Part shown: positions 1-14,003 of the stretch, one piece after another
Layout of the letters: every line of letters begins with the position of its first letter
Numbering within the stretch: position 1 is the first letter of the stretch
Assembly: GCA_029783825.1 (NCBI GenBank)
Contig: JAREIK010002038.1
Coordinates: forward strand, 50,466 to 114,465
DNA from: Sapria himalayana
Taxonomy: Eukaryota > Streptophyta > Magnoliopsida > Malpighiales > Rafflesiaceae
DNA: 64,000 nt
Direction of reading: 5' to 3'
Position numbers and translations under genes: made by a program
The notes under the pieces: model-generated
Told to the model about the DNA's origin: nothing
Databases searched by the model: none
What the model saw: the letters and a program-made list of their open reading frames with translations, nothing else

Positions 1-1268
1 ATTAAGAAATCTAATTTTTATTTCAATTTATTATTATTTTAAATATTCATTTTAATTATTTATAAATTTATTTTATAAAAATATTTATTACAAAATAAAT
101 TATGAGTGTGACAAATATAATTTAAATAATTTATTTTTAATCAAAAAAAATATATACGCTTATTAAATAAGTAAAATTTTAAAAATTAATAATTATTATC
201 CAATAATATTTTTTTCTTTAATTTTGAATCAATTTGTATTTTGTAAATATTTTTTAATTAATATCTATCTTATTATAAATAGTTTATTAATTTAATTTTT
301 GATCATTATTATAATATCTATCAATAAAATTGTTTATATTGAATTTATATGATATATAATTATTAAAATTATTATAACTAAATATTTTATTCACATTTCA
401 AAAAATTTTAAATATTATTATATTTTCAAAGGTTATAACCTATGAAAATGATAACAAATTATAGAAATTTTTTTTGTTATTTTATTTTTTTATAAAAAAA
501 CCTATAAACCGCTAAAAGCCTAAAAACATAAATTGCTAAACTCATAATGACAAAACCTCTAATAACTTAAACTATTAAACTGATATACATTAATAATAAA
601 TCTTAAATCTCATTTTAATTTATATTCAATATAATTTTAAATTTGTATTTTAATTATTTATCAGTTTATTTTTATAGAAATATTAATTACAAAATTAATT
701 ATTAGTGAGACGGATCTAATTTAAATTAAAATGGTATCCCTAAATAATAAATAATAATTAATAAATCTCATTTTTTTATCATTATAATTTTTAATATTCA
801 TTTTAATATTTATTTGTTTATTTATATATAAATATTAATTACAAAATAAATTATTAGTTAGACAAATATAATTTATATAAATTATTTTTCATCAAAAAAA
901 TATAGATAAACTTATTAAAAAAAAAATTCAAAAACAAAAAATTATTATATAGTAATATATTTTTCTTTGCATTTGAATCATTTTAAGTTTTGTAATTATA
1001 TTTTAATTAATATCTATCTTATTATTAATGGATTATAAATTTATTTTTTGATTATTATTAGAATATTTATCAATAAAATTGTTTATATTGAATTTATATA
1101 ATATATAAATATAATGATTAGTATAACTAAATATTGTATTCACATTTGAAAAAAATTTAAAAATTATTATATTTTCAAAGGTTATAACCTTTGAAAATAT
1201 TAAAAAATAATAAAAATAAATTTGTTGTTATTTTGTTTTTTAAATAAAATCTATAAACCATTAAATGC
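1..1268 (+). repeat. AT-rich satellite array, orientation A (block 1)
   Basis: This is the start of the satellite, cut by the window edge. Two palindromic landmarks are present: a degenerate one near 420-450 (right arm reads CTATG instead of CTTTG) and a perfect 32-bp one at 1,169-1,200. A C-rich box lies near 500-590, followed by the internally duplicated segment of the long monomer type. The last eight bases (1,261-1,268, TTAAATGC) are the left target-site copy of hAT copy 1. I see no coding potential: stops are dense in all frames and the short ORFs are accidents of AT richness. Confidence 0.9.
1169..1200. repeat. Perfect 32-bp satellite palindrome
   Basis: The sequence reads identically on both strands around the centre at 1,184/1,185. 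The half-site is ATTTTCAAAGGTTA with the core GGTTATAACC. This is one of the best-preserved copies of a motif found once in nearly every monomer. Function unknown. Confidence 0.9.
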
Positions 1269-2082
1269 TAGGAGTGCACATGGGACGGGACGGGATGGGG
1301 ATTACAAATCTTTAGTCCCTTCCCACAGTTCGAAGATTTTTTTTGAAGATCCAGACCAGTCCCATAGTTTGAAAATATAGGGATGGGATGGGATGAAGAT
1401 CGGGGATATTGGGTAGGAGAAAACGGTTCCGGGACCGAATGGAGTTCAGACAATTTTTTCTATTTATTTTCTTCTAACCGGCCAAGTTAGTTCATGTCGA
1501 AACCTTTTGTTGTACCATTTATCATTCCTTATTTATGGATCTTTTAAACTCATATTGGGTAATTTCTGTTTAGTCAAATAATCTGAATACCGCAAACGAG
1601 TTCCATTACCTTGTCAAAAGCTTTGATGTGCAGAAAAGGATAGAAATGTTAAATAGAAAGGGACCAAGTTGTGTGTTTAATTTGGTTCTTTGTTTTGTCA
1701 CAAGTTGGTTTTGTTCAGCCGAGTGAAAGTTAACCATAATAGCAATACTACATTTTTTAAACAATTACTTAAAATATTAAGGAATAGCTAATGATGACCA
1801 CAAAAATTGGTAGCAGTAATTACTACTTAAGTAATTGCTAAAATTATGCAGCTTAATATAACAAAAAAATACAACTAATAACAACCATGATAATAATCAT
1901 TTCAAAGGTCCGTCCTGGAACAACAATGAAAATCCAAACCCAATTAATTATCTCTTCAACAACTCGTCCCTTTTCTTCCTCCACTGTAGAAGGAAAACCA
2001 AAGATTAAAACGTGTTAATCATGTAGACATAAATTTCTAAGATTTAAGAGTAATAAATAAACAAAATATTACCTTATAAAAT

Positions 2083-4339
2083 TTAATACACCCATTCCAA
2101 ATTTAGTTGGCCAACTATAGTTGGAAGAATATTTGTATCTTGTGACCCCTCTGAAAATTATAATTGAACCATATTTTTTTAAAATTGAATGAATAAAATA
2201 AGTAAAAGTGAAATTAAAATTTACAAGATTTGTATACTAACCTGATTCATTATCATCAAGGTCTTGAACTAATTCTTCTATTTCAATAGGTTTGTTTGTG
2301 CTTCTCAACCAATCTTGTAGACATATGAGAACTTCAGCTGTAATAGGTGTTAAAGAACTCCTAAATTTATCTAAATTTCTCCCCCCAGTGCTAAATATAG
2401 ATTCGTATGCCACAATAGATTCTTGGATAGCAAATACATCCCTTGCTACATTTGTCAAAGAATGATACCTAACCTCATTTACCTTCCACCAGTTTAGAAT
2501 ATCAAAATCAATTATATTTTTATCAAGTTTGTCCTCCAAATACCTATCAAACTCTTCCAAAGCTGCAACTTCTTGTTCTTTCTCCAATTCAACAAAAAAA
2601 TTATCAACATAAGTATCACTACCATAAAAGAAATCATCATTTTTTTTGAAAACACTAGAAGAGAAACCATATTCTTTTGATTCATCTTCATTTATATCTT
2701 TATAATCATCCATCATCTCATTTAAAGCATTTATAACATTTTTCACCAAATTTTTAGTCAATTCCTCTCCATAATGCTAAGTGTACTTAACCTTGAGATA
2801 TTTGAGCTTATATCTAGGATCCAACACTACTGCTACAAAAAGCATAATATTTGTTGACTGAAGAGAACCCCAATATTTGTTGAATTTATGCCTCATTTTC
2901 TTACCCATTTCAGACACCATTGTATCTCTTGCTCAATTTTTTTTAAAATTCGAATAATCTCGGGAAAATAAACACTAGAGGTAGAATATTATGAGCCAAA
3001 AAATTTACAAGTTACCTCAAAAAAAGTTTTCAAGAAACGGGCCAAAATTTTGGCGTTTGTTCTGTCTCTCTCAGTTGGAAAGTTTCAACCAAACTCTTTC
3101 AAAAACCTTTTGTCTTTGTCCTCCAAATTGTCATTTTCTTTTTGATATTTTATATCAATTTGTAGCATCAAATAAGTTGAATTCCATCTTGTAGGACAAT
3201 CTAATTGCAATGAAGATCCATATGTTAAGTTTGCTTCTTCAACGCGTAGCTTAAACATATCTAATCTTTTAGGATTGCTCCTCACATATTTCACTACACC
3301 TTAATTTTTTGAATAGCACCCTCAACTACTGCAATGCCATCTCTGACAATTAAATTAAGGATATGAGCACAACATCTCAAATGAAAATGCTCGCCTCTCA
3401 AAGGTACAACACTTTTCTTCACAAGCCTTTTTTCAATTGTTCAACTGCAATATCATTATTTGATGTATTGTCAACAGTAATGCACATCAACTTTCTCAAA
3501 CCCCATTCATTAATGAAAAACTCAATAGCATTTCTAATATTTTGTCCAGAATAACTTTTAATTACAAAAAAGTTCAAAAGCCTTTTATAAATATTCTATT
3601 GAGAATCAATGAAATGAATACTCAAACATATATAAGAAAAATTTTGAATGCTAGTCCAAGTGTCAGTAGTCAATGAAACTCTACAAAAATTAGATTATAT
3701 GCTATCAAATAATTTCTTCTTTTCCTTCACAAACAAAGAAAAATAATCCCTCAATATAAAATGCCTAGATGGGGCACACTAAATTCAAAAAACTTCTTAA
3801 ACTCATCCCTCTTAACAAAAAAAAATGCAATTCATCTTTTATGATCATTTTCACCAAAGCCTCCCTAACTAGTTGTTGTTCAAATTGCCAACAAGTTAAT
3901 TTGTTATCCTCTGAACTAGTACCTTTATGAAACTCAACAAAGATTGTTACTTGTCTTTACATTTATGAGCTTCTATTAATTCTTTTTTGTGTGGAAATTT
4001 TTTAAAAGTCTTTCTAAAGTATTTCCATAAACCTGAAGTACCTTGATCACTTTTTGCAAAATATTCTTTCCTACACCATATACAAGCTGCGCTACCAGTT
4101 TAATTTCCCTCTGAATCGACTAATATCTCATAAGTTTCCCAAACAGCAGACTTATACTTTTTATGAGCTTGTGGTTCAAATGTACCTTGACTTTCTTTTA
4201 CAATTAGAATTGAAGAACCTGCCGTAACAATAGGAGGGTTCTTGAAAGGATGATGATTGGATTTATAGGTATTTTGATCATTTCAGATGTGATCATCTTT
4301 AATTTTTTGTATTTTTTGTTTACCGCAGGATTGTGCCAT
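2083..4339 (-). pseudogene. hAT transposase pseudogene (copy 1)
   Basis: It encoded the DDE transposase of a hAT element, which excises and reinserts the element in the nucleus. The likely start is the ATG at 4,339, which reads into M-A-Q-S-C-G-K. A BED zinc finger follows (CIWC pair visible), but a TAA after ...D-S-E-G-N and a TGA upstream of it interrupt the frame. The expected finger His is Tyr (WKYFRKT) and the last Cys is Phe. The middle is broken by stops and shifts; RWNSTYLML-like core sequence is visible at 3,085-3,294 (PTRWNSTYLMLQ). The best piece is the C-terminal 174 codons (2,761-2,237), the hAT dimerization domain, with F-D-I-L-N-W-W-K and S-I-F-S-T-G-G-R. A predicted 91-bp intron (2,241-2,151, GTTAGT...TTTTCAG) leads to a short last exon ending at TAA 2,085-2,083. 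Inactive. Confidence 0.85.
2151..2241 (-). other. Predicted intron before last transposase exon (hAT copy 1)
   Basis: The donor is CAG/GTTAGT and the acceptor TTTTCAG/AGGGG on the minus strand, 91 bp. Splicing joins ...N-E-S to E-G-S-Q-D-P and extends the protein about 23 codons to a conserved stop. The same intron is found at the same place in copies 2 and 3, which supports it. Confidence 0.65.
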
Positions 4340-4722
4340 CTTTATTTCCATTAATTAATATGATATGTTAAGCATAAATACATATAAATATTTCAAACAA
4401 GCAAGCTCTACAAAACTGACTGTAACACATTTAGCCCACTCATTCGGTCCAACCACAACACCACAACCAATACTCAATAAAACTGACTGACACACATAAT
4501 AATAATAATAATAATAATTAATCACTCAATTCTTTTCAGAAAAACAAACCAAAAGGCTTGTGGCATTTGAGACACGGTGGAGGCAACCAAAAGTGCGATG
4601 GACAAGGGCTCGACTTAACTGAACACGGTTGGAACTACATGAGGTGTCCTGGAACTCATCGGAACAGCAATAGGTGCGTCGGAATTCGATGGGCAGTAGC
4701 GGAATTGGTGGCATCTTCATGT

Positions 4723-4747
4723 TATATATATATATATATATATATAT
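4723..4747. repeat. (TA)n microsatellite in hAT copy 1
   Basis: About 12 TA units lie in the 5' noncoding part of the element. The same site holds about 8 units in copy 2 (29,510-29,525) and about 12 in copy 3 (59,182-59,206), so the tract is ancestral to the copies and has changed length since. Confidence 0.85.
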
Positions 4748-7700
4748 TCCTGGTTCTAGTATCGGTTTTTTAGGATGGGATGGTTCTCGGGATGGATATT
4801 GCTTAAGAACCATAATCGTCCCAAATGAAAAAATACGTGACAGAACGGGACGGGAAAAGTCAAAGGCAACATATTTTTCTCGGTCTCGATTCTTTCGGGA
4901 CAAGACATTGGGTAAGGTCGCGAATCTCCGAGTCCCATGAGAAGCCCTACTAAATGCATATAAAGTTAAATCAGTAAACTCCTAAACCCTATAATGCCTA
5001 AATACATAAACCATTAAACCACTAAATGCTACTTAATAATTAATAAATCTATTTTTTATTGCTATTTTTATATTTTTAAATATTCATTTTGATTATTTAT
5101 TTGTGTATGTATTTAGAAATATTTATTACAAAATAAATTAGGAGTGGGACAAATATAATTTAAATAATATATTAATTATCTAATAAAAATATACACTTAT
5201 AAAAGAAGTATAATTTAAAAATTAAAAATTATTATGAAGTAATATAAGTTACTTTAATTTTGAATCAATTAGGGTTTTGTAAATATTTTTTAATTAATAT
5301 CTATCTTTTTATATATAGTTTATAAATTTAATTTATGATCTTTATTATAATATCTATCAATAAAATTATTTATATTAAAATTATATGATATATAATTATT
5401 AATATTATTATAACAAAATATTGTATTAAAATTTCAAAAAAATTTAAATATTATTATATTTTCAAATGTTATAACCTATGAAAATGATAAAAAATTATAG
5501 AAATTTTTTTATTTTTTTATTTTTTTAAATACAACCTATAAACCAATAAAAGCCTAAAAACATATATCATTAAACTCCTAACGACAAAACCTCTAAATAA
5601 TTAAATCATTAAACTAGTATACATTTATAATAAATCATAAATCTCATTTTAATTTTTATTCAGTATAATTTTACTTTTTTATTTTTATTTTTATCAATTT
5701 ATTTTATAGAAATGTAAATAACAAAATAAATTATTAGTGAGACAGATCTAATTTAAATTAAACCAGTATCCCTAAATAATAAATAATAAATCTCATTTTT
5801 TTTCATTATAATTTTAAATATTCATTTTAAATAATAATTTGTTTGTTTATATATAAATATTAATTATTAAATAAATTGAGTTAGACAAATATAATTTATA
5901 TATATTATTTTTCATCAAAAAATTATAAAAATACTTTTTAGAAGAAAAAAAAATTACTAAACAAAAAATTATTATATAGTAATATATTTTGCTTTGATTC
6001 TGAATCTTTTTAGGTTTTATAATTATATTTTAATTGATATCTATCTTTTTTTATTGAAATCTATCTTATTAATAATAGATTATTAATTTACTTTTTGATC
6101 ATTATTAGAAAATTTATCAATAAAATTGTTTATATTGAATTTATATGATATATAAATATAATGATTATTATAACTAAAAATTGTATTCACTTTTGAAAAA
6201 AAGTTAAAAATTAATATAATTTTGAAAGGTTGTAACATTTGAAAATATTAAAAAAAATAAATATATATTTTTTGTTATTTTATTTTTTAAATAAAACCTA
6301 TAAACCACTAAAAGCCTAAAAACATAAATTGATAAACTCCTAAATGACAAAACCTCTAAATAATATTCCATTAAACTGGTATAGTTTAATAATAAATAAT
6401 AAATCTCATTTTAATTTTTATTCAGTATAATTTTAAATTTTTATTTTAATTATTTATCCGTTTATTTTTATAGAAATATTAATTACAAAAAAATTTTTGT
6501 GAGACAGATCTAATTTAAAGTAAATCGGTATCGCTAAATAATAAATAATAAATAATAAATCTCATTTATTTTTCATTATGATTTTAAATATTCATTTTAA
6601 TTATTTATTTGTTTATTTATATATAAATATTAATTAGAAAATATATTGAGTTAGACAAATATAATTCATAAAAATTGTTTTACATCAAAAAATTATAGAT
6701 AAACTTTTTAAAAAAATATATCTAAACAAAAAATTATTATATAGTAATATATTTTAATTTGATTCTGAATAATTTTAGGTTTTATAATGTTATTTTAATT
6801 GATATCTATCTTTTTTTAATTGATATTTATCTTTATAATAATAGATTATTAATTTATATTTTGATCATTATTAGAATATTTATCAATAAAGTTATTTATA
6901 TTGAATTTATATGAAATATAAATATAATGATTATTATAACTAAATATTGAATTCACTTTTGAAAAAAAATTAAAAATTATTATATTTTCAAAGGTTATAA
7001 CATTTGATAATATCAAAAAATAATAAAAATAAATTTTTTGTTTATTTTTTTTGAATTAAAACCTATAACCACTAAATGCATACACAATTAAATCAGTAAA
7101 CTCCTAAACCTCATAATGCCTAAATACCTAAAAGATTAAACCGATATATACTACTTAATAATCAATAAATCTAATTTTTATTTAGATTTTTTATAATTTT
7201 AAATATTTATTTTAATTATTTATTTGTTTATTTCTATCGAAATATTTATTAAAAAAAATTATGAATGCGAGAAATATAATTTAAATAATTTATTTTTAAT
7301 CAATAAAAGTATTTACGCTTATATAATAAGTAAAAATTTAAAAAATAAAAATTATTATTAAGTAATATATTTTATATTAATTTCGAATCAATTTGGGTTT
7401 TGTAAATATTTTTTGATTAATATCTATCTTATTATTAATACTTTATTAATTTAATTTTTGATCATTATTATAATATCTATCAATAAAATTGTTTATATTG
7501 AATTTATATGATATATAATTATTAATATTATTATAACTAAATATTGTATTCACATTTCAAAAAATTTTAAATATTATTAATTTTTATTCAGTTTAATTTT
7601 AAATTTTTATTTTAATTATTTATTAGTTTAATTTATAGAAATATTAATTACAAAATAAATTATTAGTTAGATAGTTCTAATTTAAATTAAATCGGTATAC

Positions 7701-9972
7701 CCTAAATAATAAATAATAAAACTCATTTTTTTTCAACATAATTTTAAATATTCATTTTAATTATTTATTTGTATATTTTTATATAATTATTAATTACAAA
7801 ATAAAGTATGAGTTAAACAAATATAATTTATATAAATTATTTTTCATCAAAAAATTATAAATAAACTTTTTAAAATAAAAAAAATTTCAAAACAAAAAAT
7901 TATTATATAGTAATATATTTTGCTTTTCTTCTGAATCATTTAAGGGTTTTTAATTATATTTTAATTGATATCTATCATATTAATTATAGATTATTAATTT
8001 ATTTTTTGATCATTATTAGAATATTTTACAATAAAAATGTTTATATTGAATTTGTATGATATATAAATATAAATATTATTATAACTAAACATAGTATTTA
8101 CTTTTGAAAAAAAAATTAAAATTATTATATTTTCAAAGATTATAACATTTGAAAATGTCAAAAAATAAAAATAAATAATTTTTTTTTGTTATTTCATTGT
8201 TTAAATAAAACCTATATACCACTTAATGTCTAAGCATTTAAATGACTAAACTAAAAAATCTCAATATCCCTATATTGATAATCCTTTAAACCGGTATACA
8301 CTAAATAATCATTAATAAAACTCATTTTTATTTGTTTTCATTATAATTTTAAAAAATAATTTTGATGGTTTAGTATTTTATTTTTATAATATCTTAATTA
8401 TAAAATAAATTATGAGTTACAAATATAATTTATTAAAAATATTTTTCATCAAAAAATAGATAACCTTATAAAAATCATAAAAATTTAAAAACAAATAATT
8501 ATTATTTAGTGATATATTTTGATTTGCTTTTGAATAATTTTATGTTTTGATATTATATTTTAAGTAATATCAATCTTATTCATAATAGATTTTTAATATA
8601 TTTTTTGATAATTATTAGAATATCTATCAATAAAATTGTTTATATTGAATTTATATTATATATAATTATTATGATTATTATAAATATATATTGTATTCAC
8701 TTTTGAAAAGAAATTTAAAAATTATTATATTTTCAAAGGTTATAACTTTAAAAAATGAGAAAAAATAATAAAAATAATTTTTTTGTTATTTCATTTTTAA
8801 AATAAAATCTATAGATCATTAAATGCTTACTTACTTAAATCAATAAGCTTATAGATCCCGAAACCCCTAAATACATAAACCTTTGAACAACTATGTACTA
8901 CTTAATAAATAATAAATCTTTTATTTTATTTCAATTTATTATAATTTTAAATATTCATTTTAATTATGCATAATTTAATTTTTTAAAAAAATTAATTACA
9001 AAATAAATTTCGAGTGAGACAAATATTATTTAAATAATTTATTTTTAATCAAAAAAAATACAAGCTTATAAAAAGAAGGAAAATTTTAAATATTAAATAT
9101 TATTATTTAGTAATATATTTTGATTTGATTTTGAATCATTTTGTGTTGTGTAAATATATTTTAATGAATATTTATAATATTAATAATAGTTTATTAATTT
9201 AATTTTTGATCATTATTATAATATCTATCATTAAAATTGTTTATATTGAATTTATATGATATATAATTAGTAATATTAATATAATTATACATAGTATTCA
9301 CATTTTAAAAAATTTTAAAAATTATTTTATTTTTAAAGGTTATAACCTTTGAAAATCAGAAAAAATCTAAAATTTTTTTTTATTTTTATTATATAAATAA
9401 AACCTATAAACAAGTAAATATCTAAAAACATTAATTGATAAACTGCTAAACGACAAAACTCCTAAATAATCAAACCATTACACCGGTATACCACATATAA
9501 TAAATCATAAATCTCATTTTAATTTGTATTCAATATAATTTTAAATATTCATTTTAATTATTTATTACTTTATTTTTTATAGAAATATTAATCACAAAAT
9601 AAATAATGAGCGAGTCAACTATAATTTTAATAATTTATTTTTAATAAAAAAAATATAAGCATATAAAAAGTTGTAAAAATTTAAATACAAAAAATTATTA
9701 TTTAGTAATATATTTTACTTTGATTTTGAATCATTATATATAGGTTTTGCAATTATATTTTAATTGCTACAATCTTATTAAGAATAGTTTATTAATTTAT
9801 TATTTGATAATTTTTATAATATCTAACAATAAAATTACTTATATTGAATTTAAATGTCTTATAATTATTATAACTAAATATTATATTTATATTTGAAAAA
9901 AATTTAAAAATTATTATATTTTCAAAGATTATAACCTTCAAAAATGATAAAAAATCCATAAAATAATTTTTT

Positions 9973-10012
9973 TATTATTTTATTATTTTATTATTTTATT
10001 ATTTTATTATTT
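9973..10012. repeat. TATTATTT microsatellite, five perfect units
   Basis: Five exact 8-bp units (TATTATTT) lie just after the satellite palindrome at about 9,930. Other monomers have only a single T-rich stretch here, so this is a local slippage expansion within one monomer. Confidence 0.9.
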
Positions 10013-11945
10013 AAATAAAACATATAAACCACTAAATGACTAATCATTTAAATCTCTAGACTCCTAAACCCCAAAACCCCCTAAATACTTAAACCAAAAA
10101 CCCTATATAACCTAAATAATAAATAATAAATCTCATTTTTAATTGTATTCATCATAATTTTAAATATTCATTTTAATTATTTTTTACTTTATTTTTAAAG
10201 AAATATTCATTACAAATTAAATATATAATCTATTAAACACAAAAGCCCCAAAACACTTAAAACTTTAAACTCGTAAACATTAAATATAATTTAAATAAGT
10301 TATTTTTAACCAAAAAAAAATATAAGCTTTTAAAAGAAGCAAAAACTAAAAAAAAAAATTATTATTTGGTAATAAACTTTTCTTTGATTTTTAATAATTT
10401 TAGGTTTTGTAATTATATTTTAATTTATATCTATCATATTAATAATAACATATTAATTTATTTTTTATAATTGATATCATATCTATCAATAAAATTATTT
10501 ATATTTAGTTTATATAATATATAATTATAATGATTTTTATTACTAAATATTGTATTTAGATTTTTAAAAAAATTTAAAATTATTATATTTTCAAAGGTTA
10601 TAATAACCTTTGAAAATGTGAGAAAATATCAAAAATAATTTTTTTGTTATTTCATTGTTTAAATAAATCCTATAAACTACTAAATGCCTAAACACTTAAG
10701 TCAATAACTCCGAAATCTCGAAAACCCTAAATAGATAATCCTTTTAAATTGGTATACCCTAAATAATAATTAATAAATATCAATATTATTTTTTTCATTA
10801 TAATTTAAAATATTCATTTTAATTATTTATTCATTTATTTTTATTAAATATTAATTACAATATAAATTATGAGTTAGACAAATATAATTTATATAAATTA
10901 TTTTTCATCAAAAAATATAGATAAACTTATAAAAAGAAGAAAAAATTTTTAAACAAAAATTTATTAAAAAAATATATTTTGCTTTCCTTCTAAATTATTT
11001 AGGTTTTGTAATTATATTTTAATTGATATCTGTCTTATTAATTATAGATTATTAATTTATTTTTTGATCATTATTAGAATATTTATCAATAAAAATATTT
11101 ATATTAAATTTATATGACATATAAATATAATGATTATTATAACTAAATATTGTATTCACTTTTGAAAAAAATTTAAAAATTATTATATTTTCAAAGGTTA
11201 ATAACTTTGAAAATATCAAAAAATAAGAAAAATAAATTTTTTGATATTTTTTTTAAAATAACACCTATAAACCACTAAATGCATGCACAGTTAAATCTGT
11301 AAACTCCTAACCCTGGTAATTCCAAAATACATAAACCATTAAACTGATATATACTACTTAATAATTAATAAATCTAATTTTTAATTCTATTTATTATAAT
11401 TTTAAATATTCATTTTAATTATTTATTAGTTTATTTTTATAGAAATATTTATTACAAAATAAATTATGAGTGCGACAAATATAATTTAAAAAATATATAT
11501 GATTATAAAAGAAGTAAAAATTTAAAAATTAAAAATTGTTATCCAGAAATATATTTTACTATAATTTTGAATCAATTCGGGTTTTGTATTTTTTTTAATT
11601 AATATCTTTCTTAATATCAATAGTTTATAAATTTAATTTTGATCATTATTATAATATATTTCAATAAAATTGTTTATATTGAATTTATATGATATATAAT
11701 TATTAATATTGTTATAACTATGTATTGTATTCATATTTCAAAAAATATTAAATAATATTATATTTTCAAAGGTGATAACCTATGAAAATGAGAAAAAATT
11801 ATAGAAATTTTTTTGATATTTTATTTTTTTAAATAAAACGTATAAACCACTAAAAGCTTAAAAACATAACTCGCTAAAATCATAAATTAAAAAACCTCTA
11901 AATACTTAATCCAATAAACTTGTATACAGTAATAATAAATCATAA

Positions 11946-12250
11946 ATCTCATTTTAAATTTTATTCAGTATAATTTTAAATTTTTATTTTAAATATTTAT
12001 CAGTTTATTTTTATAGAAATATTAATTATAAAATAAATTATTAGTGAGAAATATCTAATTTAAATTAAACCGGTATCCCTAAATAATAAATAATAAATCT
12101 CATTTTTTTCATTATAATTTTAAATATTCATTTTAATTATTTATTTGTTTATTTTTATAAATATATTAATTACAAAATAAATTATGAGTCACACAAATAT
12201 AATTTATATAAATTATTTTTCATTAAAAAAACATACATAAACTTTTTAAA
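11946..12250 (+). repeat. Example of the internally duplicated (long) monomer segment
   Basis: Two consecutive copies of a segment of about 150 bp occur here. The first (about 11,946-12,095) reads AATCTCATTTTAAA... through TTAAACCGGTATCCC. The second starts at about 12,096 with AAATCTCATTTTTTT and repeats the order TATAATTTTAAAT / ATTATTTAT / TATTAATTACAAAATAAATTA. This duplication accounts for the 745-bp monomers compared with the 590-bp ones. Confidence 0.75.
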
Positions 12251-13980
12251 AGAAAAAAAAATCAAAAAAGAAAATTATTATATAGTAATATATTTTGTTT
12301 TGCTTCTAAATCATTTTAGATTTTGTAATTATATTTTAATTCATATCTATCTTATTAATAATATATTATTAATTTATTTTTTGATCATTATTAGAATATT
12401 TATCAATAAAACTTTTAATATTGAATTTTATGATATATTAATATAATGATTATTATAACTAAAGATTGTATTCACTTTAGAAAAAAATTTAAAATTTATT
12501 GTATTTTCATAGGTTATAACCTTTGAAAATATCAAAACTAACAAAAATAAATTTTTTGTAATTTTATTTTTTAAATAAAACACATAAACCACTAAATACA
12601 GATATAGGTAAATCAGTAACCTCCTAAATACATAAACTATTAAACCGCTATATACAACTTAATAATTAATAAATCTAATTTTTATTTTATTTATTATAAT
12701 TTTAAATATTGATTTTAATTATTTATTAGTATATTTTTATAAAATATTTATTACAGAATAAATTATGAGTGCGACAAATATAATTTAAATAATTTATTTT
12801 TAATCAAAAAAAATATATATGCTTATAAAAGAAGCAAAAATTAAAAAATTAAAAATTATTATACAGTAATATATTATAGTTTAATCTTGAATCGATTTTG
12901 GTATTGTAAATATTTTTTAATTAATATCTTTCTTATTAATAATAGTTTCTTAATTTAATTTTTGATCATTATTATATTATCTATCAAAAAAATTGTTTAT
13001 ATTGAATTTATATGATATATAATTTTTAATATTAAAATAACTCAATATTGTATTCACATTTCAAAAAATTTTAAATATTCTTTTATTTTCAAAGGTTATA
13101 ACCTATGAAAATGAGAAAAAATTATAGCAAATTTTTTGATATTTAATTTTTTTAAATAAAACGTATAAACCACTAAAACCCTAAAAATATAAATCTCTAA
13201 AATCCTAAATGAAAAAACATCTAAATACTTAAACCATTAAACTGGTATACAGTAATAATAAATCATAAATCTCAATTTAAATTTTATTCAGAATAATTTT
13301 AAATTTTTATTTTAATTATTTATCAGTTTATTTTTATATAAATATTAATTACAAAATAAATTATTAGTGAGACAGATCTAATTTAAATTAAACAGTATCC
13401 CTAAATAATAAATAATAAATCTCATCTATTTTCATTATAATTTTAAATATTCATTTTAATTATTTATTTGTTTATTTATATATAAATATTCATTACAAAA
13501 AAAATTGTGCTATACAAAAATAATTTATATAAAATATTTTTCATTAAAAAATTATAGATAAACTTTTTAAAAGAAAAAAAATTTTCAAAACAAAAAATTA
13601 ATATATAGTGAAATATTCTGCTTTGCTTCTGAATCATTTTAGGTTTTGTAATTTTATTTTAATTGATATCTATCTTATTAATAATAGATTATTAATTTAT
13701 TTTTTGATCATTATTAGATTATTTATTAATAAAATTGTTCATATTGAATTTACATAATATATAATTATAAAGATTATTATAACTAAATATTATATTTACA
13801 TTTGAAAATAATTTAATAATTATTATACTTTTAAAGGTTATCATCTTTGAAAATGAGATAAAATCACAAAAATAATTTTTTTTTTATTTTATTGTTTATA
13901 TAAAACCTATAAACTACTAAATGCCTAAATGCTTAAATCATTAAACTCCTAAACCCCAAAACCCTTAAATACATAATTAT

Positions 13981-14003
13981 TTAAACCATCTTTAATGGTT
14001 TAA
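13981..14003. repeat. Small foldback inside orientation-A satellite
   Basis: TTAAACCAT (13,981-13,989) and ATGGTTTAA (13,995-14,003) are inverted arms around a 5-nt loop. The right arm continues AAGTATTTATAA, which is the C-rich box in orientation B, before the array resumes in orientation A at another phase. It is a footprint of a local template switch. Confidence 0.8.

Larger units (their letters stand above)
1269..4949 (-). mobile_element. hAT transposon copy 1, full length, inactive
   Basis: The element is about 3.68 kb. The left end begins TAGGAGTGCACATGGGACGG and the right end is ...GAAGCCCTA, which gives an inverted end of the TAGGG(N)TGC(N)CA type typical of hAT elements. An 8-bp target duplication flanks it (TTAAATGC at 1,261-1,268, CTAAATGC at 4,950-4,957; one mismatch). 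Subterminal regions are rich in GGGACGGGAT-like repeats on both sides. The decayed transposase runs on the minus strand from about 4,339 to 2,083. About 1,269-2,080 is noncoding 3' region with a predicted UTR intron, and 4,340-4,949 is noncoding 5' region containing a (TA)n run at about 4,723-4,747. It sits inside the satellite C-rich box. Confidence 0.92.

Noticed and set aside
4526..4959. Several overlapping ORFs of 67-125 codons on both strands
   Set aside because: They run through the (TA)n microsatellite and hAT inverted end, and their counterparts in copies 2 and 3 are not kept.
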